A stretch of DNA of 33,802 nt. It comes from an uncultured Eubacteriales bacterium. Its GTDB lineage: Bacteria > Bacillota > Clostridia > Oscillospirales > Butyricicoccaceae. The number at the start of each line of letters is the position of its first letter. Position 1 is the first letter of the stretch. The DNA is taken from assembly GCA_905199135.1 (NCBI GenBank), contig CAJKFC010000007.1, positions 1-33,802 of the forward strand, in the 5' to 3' direction. Shown here piece by piece: positions 15,916 through 24,909 of the stretch. The notes beneath the pieces are model-generated. The model was not told the DNA's origin. It did no database searches and saw only the letters and a program-made list of their open reading frames with translations. The translations under genes and the position numbers were made by a program.

Positions 15916-17349
15916 TTAAACGGTCAGTTCTATCTTTATTCCCAGCTCGTCCTTGTGGCTGTCGAGTATGGGTTTGATGTAGTTCTTGACAAAATTCTCT
16001 GTCTGCTCGGGAGCAAGACCTGTGTAGAGCTCGGGAGTGAGGACTTTTTCCACCTCATGCAGCTCGAGACCGAACTCCTTGTCGGCGCAAATGCGCTCGA
16101 TGAGGTCGTTTTTGCCGCCCTCTTCCTTGACATTCTTGGCGGCTGCCAGAGAATGAACTCTGATTCTCTCGTGGAGCTCCTGGCGGTTTCCGCCCTTGAG
16201 AACTGCCGACATCATGATGTTTTCGCTGGCCATAAAGGGCAGCTCTGCCATGACTCTCGCTCTTATGACCTTGGGATATACCACAAGTCCGTCGCAGACC
16301 GAAAGCATGATGCCCAGTATGGAGTCTATTGCCAAAAATCCCTCTGCCACAGAGATACGGCGGTTTGCGCTGTCGTCGAGAGTTCTCTCAAACCACTGTG
16401 TACCTGTTGTAAATGCAGGATTGAGGACATTTATCATGGCATAGCGTGCGATAGCCGTAATTCGCTCGCTTCTCATGGGGTTGCGCTTATAGGGCATTGC
16501 GCTGGAGCCTATCTGATTCTTCTCAAAGGGCTCCTCCATCTCCTTGAAGTTCTGCAAGAGACGCATGTCGTTGGAGAACTTGCTGGCGCTCTGAGCTATG
16601 CCTGCAAGGGCAGAAAGGACAAAATAATCATACTTTCTTGTATATGTCTGACCCGAGACGGGGACAAACTCCTCAAAGCCCATGTCCTTGGCTATCTCTT
16701 TTTCCACGAGGGCGATCTTTTCCTCGTCGCCGTGGAAAAGCTCCTTAAAGCTTGCCTGTGTGCCTGTTGCGCCCTTGGAGCCCAAAAGCTTCAAATCCTC
16801 TATGCGGCGCTCTATCTCGATATAGTCGAGGTAGAGGTCGTGGAGCCAGAGGCTTGCGCGCTTGCCGACGGTTGTCAGCTGTGCAGGCTGAAGGTGTGTG
16901 TAACCCAGGCAGGGCATATCCTTGTATTTCATGGCGAAGTCGGCCAGAAGAGCCATGACAGAAAGGAGCTTCTTTCTGACTATCTTGAGAGCCTCTCTCA
17001 TCTGGATTATGTCGGTGTTGTCGCCCACATAGCAGCTTGTGGCGCCCAGGTGAATGATGCCTGCCGCCTTGGGGCACTGTACGCCGTAGGCATAGACATG
17101 GCTCATGACATCGTGTCTTACGAGCTTTTCTCTCTCACGGGCCACATCGAGGTTGAGGTTTTCCACATTGGCCTCCAGCTCGGCTATCTGCTCGTCGGTT
17201 ATGTTGAGGCCGTATTTCTTCTCGGCCTTTGCGAGAGACACCCAAAGCCTTCTCCATGTGGTAAACTTATACTGCTCGGAGAATATGTACTGCATCTCCT
17301 TGGAGGCGTAACGGGTGGAAAAGGGGCTGATGTAATTCTGTTCGTTCAT
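15916..17349 (-). CDS. purB: Adenylosuccinate lyase
   Basis: Adenylosuccinate lyase acts twice in purine synthesis: it releases fumarate from SAICAR and from adenylosuccinate. The 477 residues include the fumarase/aspartase superfamily signature SSAMPYKRNPMRSE (about residues 290-303), the TSCYVGDNTD region with its active-site residues, and LGYTHLQPAQLTTVGKRA. I chose the ATG at 17349, which has AAGGTG about six bases upstream and matches the usual N-terminus; a GTG nine bases earlier overlaps that ribosome site. It follows purL by about 50 bases and precedes the VOC gene. Confidence 0.96.
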   Translation of the reverse strand: MNEQNYISPFSTRYASKEMQYIFSEQYKFTTWRRLWVSLAKAEKKYGLNITDEQIAELEANVENLNLDVAREREKLVRHDVMSHVYAYGVQCPKAAGIIHLGATSCYVGDNTDIIQMREALKIVRKKLLSVMALLADFAMKYKDMPCLGYTHLQPAQLTTVGKRASLWLHDLYLDYIEIERRIEDLKLLGSKGATGTQASFKELFHGDEEKIALVEKEIAKDMGFEEFVPVSGQTYTRKYDYFVLSALAGIAQSASKFSNDMRLLQNFKEMEEPFEKNQIGSSAMPYKRNPMRSERITAIARYAMINVLNPAFTTGTQWFERTLDDSANRRISVAEGFLAIDSILGIMLSVCDGLVVYPKVIRARVMAELPFMASENIMMSAVLKGGNRQELHERIRVHSLAAAKNVKEEGGKNDLIERICADKEFGLELHEVEKVLTPELYTGLAPEQTENFVKNYIKPILDSHKDELGIKIELTV

Positions 17350-17401
17350 TTTCTTCACCTTTCCGATTTATCTGAGGGGCGGAAAATCCTCCCCGTTTAT
17401 T

Positions 17402-20400
17402 TTATTTGTAGTAGTCGACGGCGCCCTTGAATATGAGCTGCTCGTCCTCAAAGGGTACATTCTTATAGAGATACTTGCCGCTGCGCTCTGTGTGTCCCAT
17501 CTTGCCGAATACTCTGCCGTCGGGCGATGTGATGCCCTCTATGGCCATTACCGAGCCGTTGGGATTGAAGAGTATGTCGTCGGTGGCGTTGCCGTTCATA
17601 TCCACATACTGTGTGGCTATCTGGCCGTTCTTTATGAGCTTTTTGAGCAGGCTGTCCTCTATGATAAATCTGCCCTCGCCGTGGGAAATGGCGATCTGAT
17701 GAATGTCACCCACCTTGTGGTGCATGAGCCACGGAGATTTATTGGAGGCGACACGGGTGAGCACAAGTCTCGACTGGTGTCTGCCTATCTCATTGAAGGT
17801 AAGGGTGGGGTTGCTCTCCTTGGGCTCGACAATCTTGCCGAAGGGCACAAGACCCAGCTTTACAAGGGCCTGGAAGCCGTTGCATATACCGCACATGAGA
17901 CCGTCTCTCTTGTTAAGCAGAGCCTTTATCTCGCGGGCGACTCTGGGATTTCTCAAAAGGGAGACGATGAACTTTGCGCTGCCGTCGGGCTCGTCGCCGC
18001 CCGAGAAGCCGCCGGGAAGGGCGACAATGTGGCTGTTCTTTATAGCTCTTGCCAGACGCTTTGCGCTGTCCTGAACCTCCTCGGCGCTGCGGTTTCTGAT
18101 GACGAGAATCTCGGCCTGGGCGCCGTATTTCTCAAAGGCTCTCGCCGTGTCATATTCGCAGTTGGTGCCGGGGAAAACAGGTATCAGAACCTTGGGCTGA
18201 GGAACCTTGACGAGGGGAGAGGGTCTGTCCTCTGTAAGCTCAAAGGAGATATTCTTGCACTCTTTGAGCTCTTCCTTGGCCTTTGTGGGATATACAGGCT
18301 CCAAAGTCTCGTTCCACAGCTTTTCAAGATGGGCTATCTCCAAAATCTCGCCGCAGGCGTAGATGTTGTAGTCGGCGGTGGTTACGCCTATCTTCTTGCC
18401 GAATCTCAAAATGCCGTCGCACTCGACGACGATGGCGCCGTATCTCTTTTCAAAGAGCTGCTCTTTGGAAAGGCTCTTGTCGAGCTTTACGCCTATCATA
18501 TTGCCGAAGGACATCTTTGTGACAGCCTCGGCTATGCCGCCGAATCCCACTGCGTATGCCGAGATAATTCTCTTGCCTTCGATGGCTTTCTGGACATTTT
18601 TGAAGCACTTCAAAAGGCTTTTCTCATTATAAAGGCCGTTTTCGTCCTTTTCGGGCTCTATGAGATAGAGATTTGTGCCGCTCTTTTTAAACTCGGGGGA
18701 GATTATGTTGTCGGCCTTGGCTGCGCCTGCCACAAAGGAGATGAGGGTGGGGGGTACATCTATGTCCTCAAAGGAGCCGGACATGGAGTCCTTACCGCCT
18801 ATGGCGCCTATCTTAAGAGCCAGCTGAGCCTCCAAAGCACCCAAAAGGGCGGCAAAAGGCTTGCCCCAGCGCTGAGGCTCTTTTCTCAGCTTTTCAAAGT
18901 ACTCCTGGAAGGAGAAGTATGCGTTTTTAAGGTCTCCGCCCGCTGCCACATACTTGGCAACCGACGAAATTACCGAATAATATGCTCCGTAGTAGGGGCT
19001 CTTGACCGCCTCAAAGGGGTCGTAGCCGTAGGCCATAACAGAGCAGGTGTCTATATTGCCCTCTCTTACGGGGATGAGGGCGGCCATTGCCTGGGCAGGG
19101 GTCATCTGACGGCGTCCGCCGAAGGGCATGAGCACTGTGCCTGCGCCTATGGTCGAGTCAAATCTCTCCACAAGACCTCTCTGGGATGCCACATTGAGGC
19201 AGGACATGGTGTATTCCCATGTGTCCTTAAAGCTGCCGAGCTCGATCTCTTCCGCCTTTTTGTCCTCTTTTACAGCCACATCGGTGTGCTTTAATGCGCC
19301 TGCCGAGTTGAGGAACTCTCTCGAAAGGCTGACTATCTTCTGTCCCTCGTGGAGCATTTCAAGTCTGCCTGTATTTGTAACTTTGGCTACTATTACAGCC
19401 GAAAGATTTTCGGCGTTTGCCTCTTTTATAAATCTTGCGGCGTTTTTCTCGGCAACTACAACTGCCATTCTCTCCTGAGACTCGGAGATTGCCAGCTCTG
19501 TGCCTGTGAGACCTTCGTATTTCTTGGGCACTACATCGAGGTTTATCTCAAGGCTGTCTGCCAGCTCACCTATGGCGACAGATACGCCGCCTGCACCGAA
19601 GTCGTTGCAGCGCTTGATCATTCTCGTGACCTTGCTGTTTCTGAAAAGGCGCTGTATCTTTCTCTCCTCGGGGGGATTGCCCTTCTGCACCTCGGCTCCG
19701 CAGGACTCAAGGGACTTGACATCGTGAGCCTTGGAGCTTCCCGAAGCGCCGCCTACGCCGTCACGGCCTGTGGCGCCGCCCAGAAGGATTATTACATCGC
19801 CCTCCTCGGGTCTCTTTCTTATGACATTTCTCGCAGGAGCCGCACCTACAACGGCGCCGACCTCCATGTGCTTTGCCACAAAACCGTCGTGGTAGACCTC
19901 AGCCACATGACCTGTGGCAAGACCTATCTGATTGCCGTAGGAGCTGTATCCTGCGGCGGCTGTGCGGCATATCTTTATCTGGGGAAGCTTGCCCTCAATG
20001 GTGTCGGCAACAGGGGTAAGGGGGTTGCCGGCGCCTGTGAGGCGCATTGCCTGATAGACATAGCTTCTGCCCGAGAGGGGGTCTCTTATGGCGCCGCCCA
20101 GGCATGTGGCTGCGCCGCCGAAGGGCTCAATCTCGGTGGGGTGGTTGTGGGTCTCATTTTTGAACATGAGCAGCCACTTTTCCTTTTTGCCGTCTATTTC
20201 GACATTTATCTTTACGCTGCAGGCGTTTATCTCCTCGGATTCATCGAGGTTTTTGAGGGCGCCTGTGCGCTTCAGATACTTTGCTCCTATTGTGGCGATA
20301 TCCATGAGGGTTATCGGTCTGCCGTTCGGATAAAGCTCCTTCTGAATACCGAGGTATTTCTCATAGGAAGCCTTTACAGCCTTATGCTCTATGTCGGCGC

Positions 20401-21097
20401 TGTCTATTCTCGTCATAAAGGTTGTATGACGGCAGTGATCCGACCAGTAGGTGTCTATCATTTTGAGCTCTGTAAGGGTGGGGTCTCTCTTTTCCTCGTC
20501 CTTAAAATAGCTCTGGCAGAATGCCACATCGTCCTCGTCCATGGCGAGGCCGTACTGCTTTATAAATCCGCCGAACTTATCGGAGGTCATGGAGATAAAG
20601 CCCTCGATGACGGGGGTTTTCTCCGGCTCGGGGTAGACTATCTCTAAAGTTTCGGGCATTTCCAAAGAAGCCTCGCGGCTTTCGACGGGGTTTATTATGT
20701 GGCGCTTTATTCTGTCCACATCTTTTTCGTCTATATCGCCCTTGAGAACTATCACCTTGGCGCTTCTCACCATGGGGCGGCTGCCGCCTGTGATAAACTG
20801 AATGCACTGCATGGCGCTGTCTGCCCTCTGGTCAAACTGACCGGGCAGATACTCTGTGGCGAAAATCACGCCGCCCTCTTCGACGCTGTCAAATACATCG
20901 TCGACCTGCACCTCGCTGAAGACATTCCTGACGCAGATGTCAAAGGTCTCCTTGTCTATGCCCTCTACATCGTATCTGTTGTAAATTCTGAGGTCTGTGA
21001 GGTTTTCTATGCCGAGATTGCCCTTTATGTCGGCCATAAGGGCTCTGTCCTCAAAGGCGTGCTGACGCTTTTTGGACACTAATACTCTATATACCAT
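17402..21097 (-). CDS. purL: Phosphoribosylformylglycinamidine synthase, single long chain
   Basis: FGAM synthase converts FGAR, glutamine and ATP to FGAM. This is the 1231-residue single-chain form in which PurS-like, PurL and glutamine amidotransferase (PurQ) parts are joined; small-form organisms encode them separately. Visible parts are an N-terminal PurS-like region (about 1-90), the first catalytic half with YWSDHCRHTTF and FKNETHNHPTEIEPFGGAATCLGG (about residues 230-330), the second half with GAIGGKDSMSG, and the C-terminal amidotransferase with VFPGTNCEYD, ALPGGFSGGDE and the nucleophile Cys in GICNGFQALV. The start overlaps the end of purD by 11 bases. Its ribosome site (AAGAGAG) is weak, suggesting translational coupling. 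No separate purS or purQ is needed. Confidence 0.96.
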   Translation of the reverse strand: MVYRVLVSKKRQHAFEDRALMADIKGNLGIENLTDLRIYNRYDVEGIDKETFDICVRNVFSEVQVDDVFDSVEEGGVIFATEYLPGQFDQRADSAMQCIQFITGGSRPMVRSAKVIVLKGDIDEKDVDRIKRHIINPVESREASLEMPETLEIVYPEPEKTPVIEGFISMTSDKFGGFIKQYGLAMDEDDVAFCQSYFKDEEKRDPTLTELKMIDTYWSDHCRHTTFMTRIDSADIEHKAVKASYEKYLGIQKELYPNGRPITLMDIATIGAKYLKRTGALKNLDESEEINACSVKINVEIDGKKEKWLLMFKNETHNHPTEIEPFGGAATCLGGAIRDPLSGRSYVYQAMRLTGAGNPLTPVADTIEGKLPQIKICRTAAAGYSSYGNQIGLATGHVAEVYHDGFVAKHMEVGAVVGAAPARNVIRKRPEEGDVIILLGGATGRDGVGGASGSSKAHDVKSLESCGAEVQKGNPPEERKIQRLFRNSKVTRMIKRCNDFGAGGVSVAIGELADSLEINLDVVPKKYEGLTGTELAISESQERMAVVVAEKNAARFIKEANAENLSAVIVAKVTNTGRLEMLHEGQKIVSLSREFLNSAGALKHTDVAVKEDKKAEEIELGSFKDTWEYTMSCLNVASQRGLVERFDSTIGAGTVLMPFGGRRQMTPAQAMAALIPVREGNIDTCSVMAYGYDPFEAVKSPYYGAYYSVISSVAKYVAAGGDLKNAYFSFQEYFEKLRKEPQRWGKPFAALLGALEAQLALKIGAIGGKDSMSGSFEDIDVPPTLISFVAGAAKADNIISPEFKKSGTNLYLIEPEKDENGLYNEKSLLKCFKNVQKAIEGKRIISAYAVGFGGIAEAVTKMSFGNMIGVKLDKSLSKEQLFEKRYGAIVVECDGILRFGKKIGVTTADYNIYACGEILEIAHLEKLWNETLEPVYPTKAKEELKECKNISFELTEDRPSPLVKVPQPKVLIPVFPGTNCEYDTARAFEKYGAQAEILVIRNRSAEEVQDSAKRLARAIKNSHIVALPGGFSGGDEPDGSAKFIVSLLRNPRVAREIKALLNKRDGLMCGICNGFQALVKLGLVPFGKIVEPKESNPTLTFNEIGRHQSRLVLTRVASNKSPWLMHHKVGDIHQIAISHGEGRFIIEDSLLKKLIKNGQIATQYVDMNGNATDDILFNPNGSVMAIEGITSPDGRVFGKMGHTERSGKYLYKNVPFEDEQLIFKGAVDYYK

Positions 21098-22355
21098 CTC
21101 TCTTGCCCCCTATATCCTTTCTGTAAAAGCAGTTTTCAAAGGTGATTTTGTCTATGTTTTTGTATACATGGTCCTGAGCCTCTTTGAGGGTCTTGCCCAC
21201 ATAGGTGAGACCCAAAACTCTGCCGCCGTTTGTATAGTAGTTGCCGTCTTTGAGCACTGTACCGCTGTGGAAAACATAGAAATCGCCGTGCTGCCCGTCT
21301 CGCGAAAGACCTGTTATAAGCTTGCCCTTCTCATATTTTTCGGGATAGCCCCCCGAAACCAGCATGACGCAGATGCAGCTGCCCTCTTTGGTCTCGATCT
21401 CTATCTCATCAAGTCTCTCGTCGATGACTGCCTCCATTATGGAGAGCAGGTCGGTTTTGAGCAGCGTCAGGCAGACCTGAGCCTCGGGGTCGCCGAAGCG
21501 GCAGTTGTACTCTATGACCTTGGGGCCGTCCTGTGTGAGGATAAGACCGAAATAGAGAACGCCCTTAAAGGTTCTGCCCTCTTTTTTCATGGCCTCGACG
21601 GTGGGAATAAATATCTCCTTCATCGCCCTTTCCTCATACTCTTTTGTATAGGCAGGGTTGGGGGCGATGACGCCCATTCCGCCTGTGTTGAGGCCTCTGT
21701 CGCCGTCAAAGACTCTCTTGTGGTCCTTGGCGGAGGTGAGGGTTTTTATGGATTTGCCGTCGGTAAATGCCAGAACAGACACCTCTGTGCCCACCAAAAA
21801 CTCCTCGATGACTATTTTCGAGCCGCTTTCGCCGAAAAGGCCGTTGTCTATCATCTCAAATATTGCCATTCTTGCCTGCTCAAAGTTTTCGGCGATTATG
21901 ACGCCCTTGCCCAGAGCAAGGCCCGAAGCCTTTACGACGATGGGGTATTTATCCAGCTTTTTGACATACTCGATGGCCTTTGCGCTGTCTGTAAAGACCT
22001 CGTATGCCGCTGTCGGTATGCCGTATTTTTTCATAAGATCTTTGGCAAATGCCTTGCTGCCCTCTATAATAGCGGCGTCCTTTGTAGGGCCGAAGGCTCT
22101 TATGCCCTCTTTCTGAAGGGCGTCCACCATACCCATTACCAACGGGTCATCGGGAGACACCACGCAGAGGTCTATCTTCTCCTTTTTGCAGAAGGCCACG
22201 ACGCCGTCTATATCCTTTGCATCGATGTCGATATTTTTGGCAAGAGTGCCTATGCCCGCGTTGCCGGGGGCACAGTAAAGCTCCCTGCCCTCGCCGACGA
22301 GGCTCTTGACCGTCGCGTGTTCACGGCCGCCGCCGCCTACGACAAGTATTTTCAT
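21087..22355 (-). CDS. purD: Phosphoribosylamine-glycine ligase (GAR synthetase)
   Basis: GAR synthetase joins phosphoribosylamine to glycine using ATP. The 422-residue ATP-grasp protein starts MKILVVGGGGREHA, contains YCAPGNAGI, VVSPDDPLVMGMVDAL, the ATP-grasp loop VVKASGLALGKGV, the signature FGDPEAQ and GGYPEKYEKG. The start has a GGAGG site seven bases upstream. A 72-base gap with a GC-rich hairpin separates it from purH, and its end overlaps purL. Confidence 0.97.
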   Translation of the reverse strand: MKILVVGGGGREHATVKSLVGEGRELYCAPGNAGIGTLAKNIDIDAKDIDGVVAFCKKEKIDLCVVSPDDPLVMGMVDALQKEGIRAFGPTKDAAIIEGSKAFAKDLMKKYGIPTAAYEVFTDSAKAIEYVKKLDKYPIVVKASGLALGKGVIIAENFEQARMAIFEMIDNGLFGESGSKIVIEEFLVGTEVSVLAFTDGKSIKTLTSAKDHKRVFDGDRGLNTGGMGVIAPNPAYTKEYEERAMKEIFIPTVEAMKKEGRTFKGVLYFGLILTQDGPKVIEYNCRFGDPEAQVCLTLLKTDLLSIMEAVIDERLDEIEIETKEGSCICVMLVSGGYPEKYEKGKLITGLSRDGQHGDFYVFHSGTVLKDGNYYTNGGRVLGLTYVGKTLKEAQDHVYKNIDKITFENCFYRKDIGGKRDGI

Positions 22356-22397
22356 AGGTCCTCCATTCTTATCTAAAAAAACTTAAAGGCACAAACA

Positions 22398-22416
22398 GGG
22401 GGGCAAAAAGCCCCCC
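22398..22416 (-). other. GC-rich intercistronic hairpin between purH and purD
   Basis: GGGGGGC and GCCCCCC form a seven-pair all-GC stem with a five-base loop, 12 bases after the purH stop in the transcribed (minus) direction. No immediate T tract follows, so it is probably an mRNA stability or partial attenuation element rather than a full terminator. Confidence 0.6.
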
Positions 22417-22427
22417 GCGCCCATCAA

Positions 22428-23600
22428 TTAGTGGTGGAAAAGTCTTATGCCGGTAAACGCCATGACCATGCCGTATTTGTTGCAGACTTCTATGACATTG
22501 TCGTCGCGTACCGAGCCGCCGGGCTGAGCAACAAACTCAACGCCCGATTTTTTCGCTCTCTCGATGTTGTCGCCGAAGGGGAAGAAGGCGTCAGAGCCGA
22601 GGGCCACGCCCGAAAGGGTTTTGAGCCACTCTTTTTTCTCCTCTTTTGTAAGCACCTCGGGCTTTTCCTCAAAGATGTTCTGCCATACGCCCTCTGCCAG
22701 CACATCTTCGTACTCGTCGGAGATGTAGACATCTATGGCGTTGTCGCGGTCGGCTCTGCCGAGACCTTTTTTGAACTTGAGGGACAGTACCTTTTCATGC
22801 TGTCTCAGATACCAGATATCGGCCTTGTTGCCCGCAAGGCGTGTGCAGTGTATTCTCGACTGCTGGCCTGCGCCGACGCCGATGGCCTGTCCGTCCTTGA
22901 CATAGCACACAGAGTTGGACTGTGTGTATTTCAGAGTGATGAGGGCGACTGTGAGGTCGCGGATTGCCTCGGGAGTGAGGTTTTTATTTTCGGTCACTAT
23001 GTTGTTAAAGAAATTGTCGTCTATTTTGAGCTCGTTTCTGCCCTGCTCAAATGTGACGCCGAAGACATCTTTTCTCTCCAGGGGCTTGGGCACATAGTTC
23101 TCGTCTATCTCGATGACGCAGTATCCGCCCTTTTTCTTTTTGCTCAGTATCTCGAGAGCCTCTTTGGAATAGGAGGGGGCGATGATGCCGTCGGAGACCT
23201 CACGGCTTATTATCTTTGCCGTCACCTCGTCGCACTCGTCGGAGAGGGCGATAAAATCGCCGAAGGAGGACATTCTGTCGGCTCCTCTTGCTCTTACATA
23301 GGCTGTCGCTATGTCGGAAAGCTCCTCTTTGCCGACAAAGTATATCTTTTTCAGAGTGTCGGTGAGGGGTACGGCTACTGCGGCGCCTGCGGGGCTGACA
23401 TGCTTGAAGGAGGCGGCTGCCGGCATCTTTGTGGCGGTTTTGAGCTCCTTTACCAGCTGCCATGCGTTAAAGGCGTCGAGGAGGTTGATATATCCCGGCT
23501 TTCCGTTCAATACCTTTATGGGCAGCTCCCCCTGCTCCATGAATATTCTCGCCGGCTTCTGATTGGGATTGCATCCGTATTTAAGCTGAAGTTCGTTCAT
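22428..23600 (-). CDS. purH: AICAR transformylase (PurH lacking the IMP cyclohydrolase domain)
   Basis: This enzyme formylates AICAR to FAICAR with 10-formyl-tetrahydrofolate. At 390 residues it is about 130 shorter than bifunctional PurH and begins directly in the transformylase part: MNELQLKYGCNPNQKPARIF, followed by AASFKHVSPAGAA with the conserved Lys-His, VSDGIIAPSY, KYTQSNSVCYV, GVGAGQQSRIHCTRLA, SDAFFPFGDNI and AQPGGSVRDD near the end. The MGS-like cyclohydrolase domain is absent, and the start is sound (AGGAAAGGG site). A stand-alone transformylase is known in Clostridia. The matching cyclohydrolase is apparently the C-terminal half of the upstream purN/O gene, 13 bases away. Confidence 0.93.
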   Translation of the reverse strand: MNELQLKYGCNPNQKPARIFMEQGELPIKVLNGKPGYINLLDAFNAWQLVKELKTATKMPAAASFKHVSPAGAAVAVPLTDTLKKIYFVGKEELSDIATAYVRARGADRMSSFGDFIALSDECDEVTAKIISREVSDGIIAPSYSKEALEILSKKKKGGYCVIEIDENYVPKPLERKDVFGVTFEQGRNELKIDDNFFNNIVTENKNLTPEAIRDLTVALITLKYTQSNSVCYVKDGQAIGVGAGQQSRIHCTRLAGNKADIWYLRQHEKVLSLKFKKGLGRADRDNAIDVYISDEYEDVLAEGVWQNIFEEKPEVLTKEEKKEWLKTLSGVALGSDAFFPFGDNIERAKKSGVEFVAQPGGSVRDDNVIEVCNKYGMVMAFTGIRLFHH

Positions 23601-23613
23601 TTTATGCCCTTTC

Positions 23614-24909
23614 CTAGCAGTTTTTGTTGATTATCTTTGTCCTTGTCTCGCCGTTTTCAAGAGAAACATATCTGACAAAGAGAGACACCTTGTTGTCCTC
23701 GTTGAGGCTGTTCCACAGAAGGTTTGTAAAGCCCTCCATATCGTCGGAGACGGCCACCTTTCTCGGCTCGCCTTTAAAGGACGGAATGGGATTTCCGTCG
23801 TGCTCATAGGTGTGGACAAGTCTGCCCTCGCCGGCTACGGGGTTTTCATACTCGAAGAAATGTCTTATGCACATGTCCCCGTTGCCCTCGGCGCTCTTGA
23901 GTATGGACATTTTGAAGCTGCCCGTTTTGTTATCGGCTATTGCCGAGATACGGGGTGTGTAGTTGGGGCAGTCGGGCTCAAACTCTCTTGTTCTGAGAGC
24001 CTCTTCAAAGCTCTTGCCCTCTTTCATAAAGTTCCACACCGTGTCGGTCTGGTCGCCGTTTGTAACTATGGTGGAGCCTGCTATCTCCCTTACGGGATTA
24101 TAGATGATAAGGCTCGGATCTTTGAGCTTGCTCTCGTCATAAGCCTTTGTCCTCATGCCGCCGTCAAACAGCTCAAAGACGCGGTTTCTCGAGTTTTCGC
24201 TGCGTCCCATTATAAAGTAGGCCATAACGAGGTTTTTCTCGGTTTTGCCTATGAGTATTCCCCTGCCGGGGTAGGTATTGCTTTTGAGATAGGTTTCAAG
24301 ATCTGTCATGTTGTCCCCCGTTTCTTTCTGGGCAAGCTGCTCTATGACTTTAGGCAAAAGCACCCACTCGGCCTGCTCCATAACTCTTTTCTGAAGTATT
24401 TCGGGCGTGTCATTCGGCATGACTTCCACGGCTTTCTGAGCCAGGATCTCGCCGCCGTCCACCACCTCGTCCACATAGTGGACTGTGGCGCCCGTAACCT
24501 TTACCCCCTTCGCAAGGGCCGCCTCGTGGACTTTAAGACCGTAAAAGCCTTCGCCGCAGAAGGACGGAATGAGCGAGGGGTGTATATTGATTATCTTGTT
24601 CTTGTATTTCTTTATAAAGTTTTCCGAAAGCACCGTCATAAAGCCTGCCAGCACTATAAGGCGGCAGCACGCGCTCTCTATGGCCTCGGCCATTGCGTTT
24701 TCATACTGCTCGGCGCTTTCATAGTCCTTTTTTCTGATGACACAGGAGGGTATACCGTGATTTTTGGCCCTCTCCAAGGCGTAGGCCGTCTTTTTGCTGG
24801 AGATCACAACCCCAATGCGGGCGTTTTTGATGACTCCGCTCTCCATGGCGTCGATTATGGCCTGGAGATTGGTGCCCCCTCCCGATACCAAAACGGCTAT
24901 TTTCAGCAT
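23614..24909 (-). CDS. purN: Fused GAR transformylase (PurN) and PurO-type IMP cyclohydrolase
   Basis: One 431-residue open frame holds two purine enzymes. Residues 1-195 are PurN (GAR + 10-formyl-THF to FGAR): VLVSGGGTNLQA at the N-terminus, the catalytic Asn/His in INIHPSLIPSF (N108, H110) and the catalytic Asp in VDEVVDGGEI (D151). After a short linker (AQKETGDN), residues 201-431 match the PurO/IMP_cyclohyd family, which closes FAICAR to IMP: YPGRGILIGKT, YFIMGRSENSRNRVF, IVTNGDQTDTVW, REFEPDCPNYTPRIS, YENPVAGEGRLVHTYEHDGN and WNSLNEDNKVSLFVRYV. It overlaps the purM end by 7 bases. Met 201 (24307-24309) has GGGGGA upstream, so internal initiation giving a free PurO chain is also possible. 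Confidence 0.9.
   Translation of the reverse strand: MLKIAVLVSGGGTNLQAIIDAMESGVIKNARIGVVISSKKTAYALERAKNHGIPSCVIRKKDYESAEQYENAMAEAIESACCRLIVLAGFMTVLSENFIKKYKNKIINIHPSLIPSFCGEGFYGLKVHEAALAKGVKVTGATVHYVDEVVDGGEILAQKAVEVMPNDTPEILQKRVMEQAEWVLLPKVIEQLAQKETGDNMTDLETYLKSNTYPGRGILIGKTEKNLVMAYFIMGRSENSRNRVFELFDGGMRTKAYDESKLKDPSLIIYNPVREIAGSTIVTNGDQTDTVWNFMKEGKSFEEALRTREFEPDCPNYTPRISAIADNKTGSFKMSILKSAEGNGDMCIRHFFEYENPVAGEGRLVHTYEHDGNPIPSFKGEPRKVAVSDDMEGFTNLLWNSLNEDNKVSLFVRYVSLENGETRTKIINKNC

Noticed and set aside
15493..17430. A 645-codon open frame on the plus strand opposite purB and the VOC gene
   Set aside because: It is antisense to well-supported genes, has no recognisable motif, and its composition (Val/Leu/Cys/His-rich) is the usual artefact of reading opposite GC-biased codons.
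17492..20647. Long plus-strand open frames opposite purL
   Set aside because: They are antisense shadows of a gene with clear catalytic motifs over its entire length, without ribosome sites or domain similarity.
24295..24320. A sequencing frameshift that joins separate purN and purO genes
   Set aside because: The linker is in frame with a sensible PurN C-terminus and PurO N-terminus, and no homopolymer other than a run of five C's is present; raw reads would still be worth checking.
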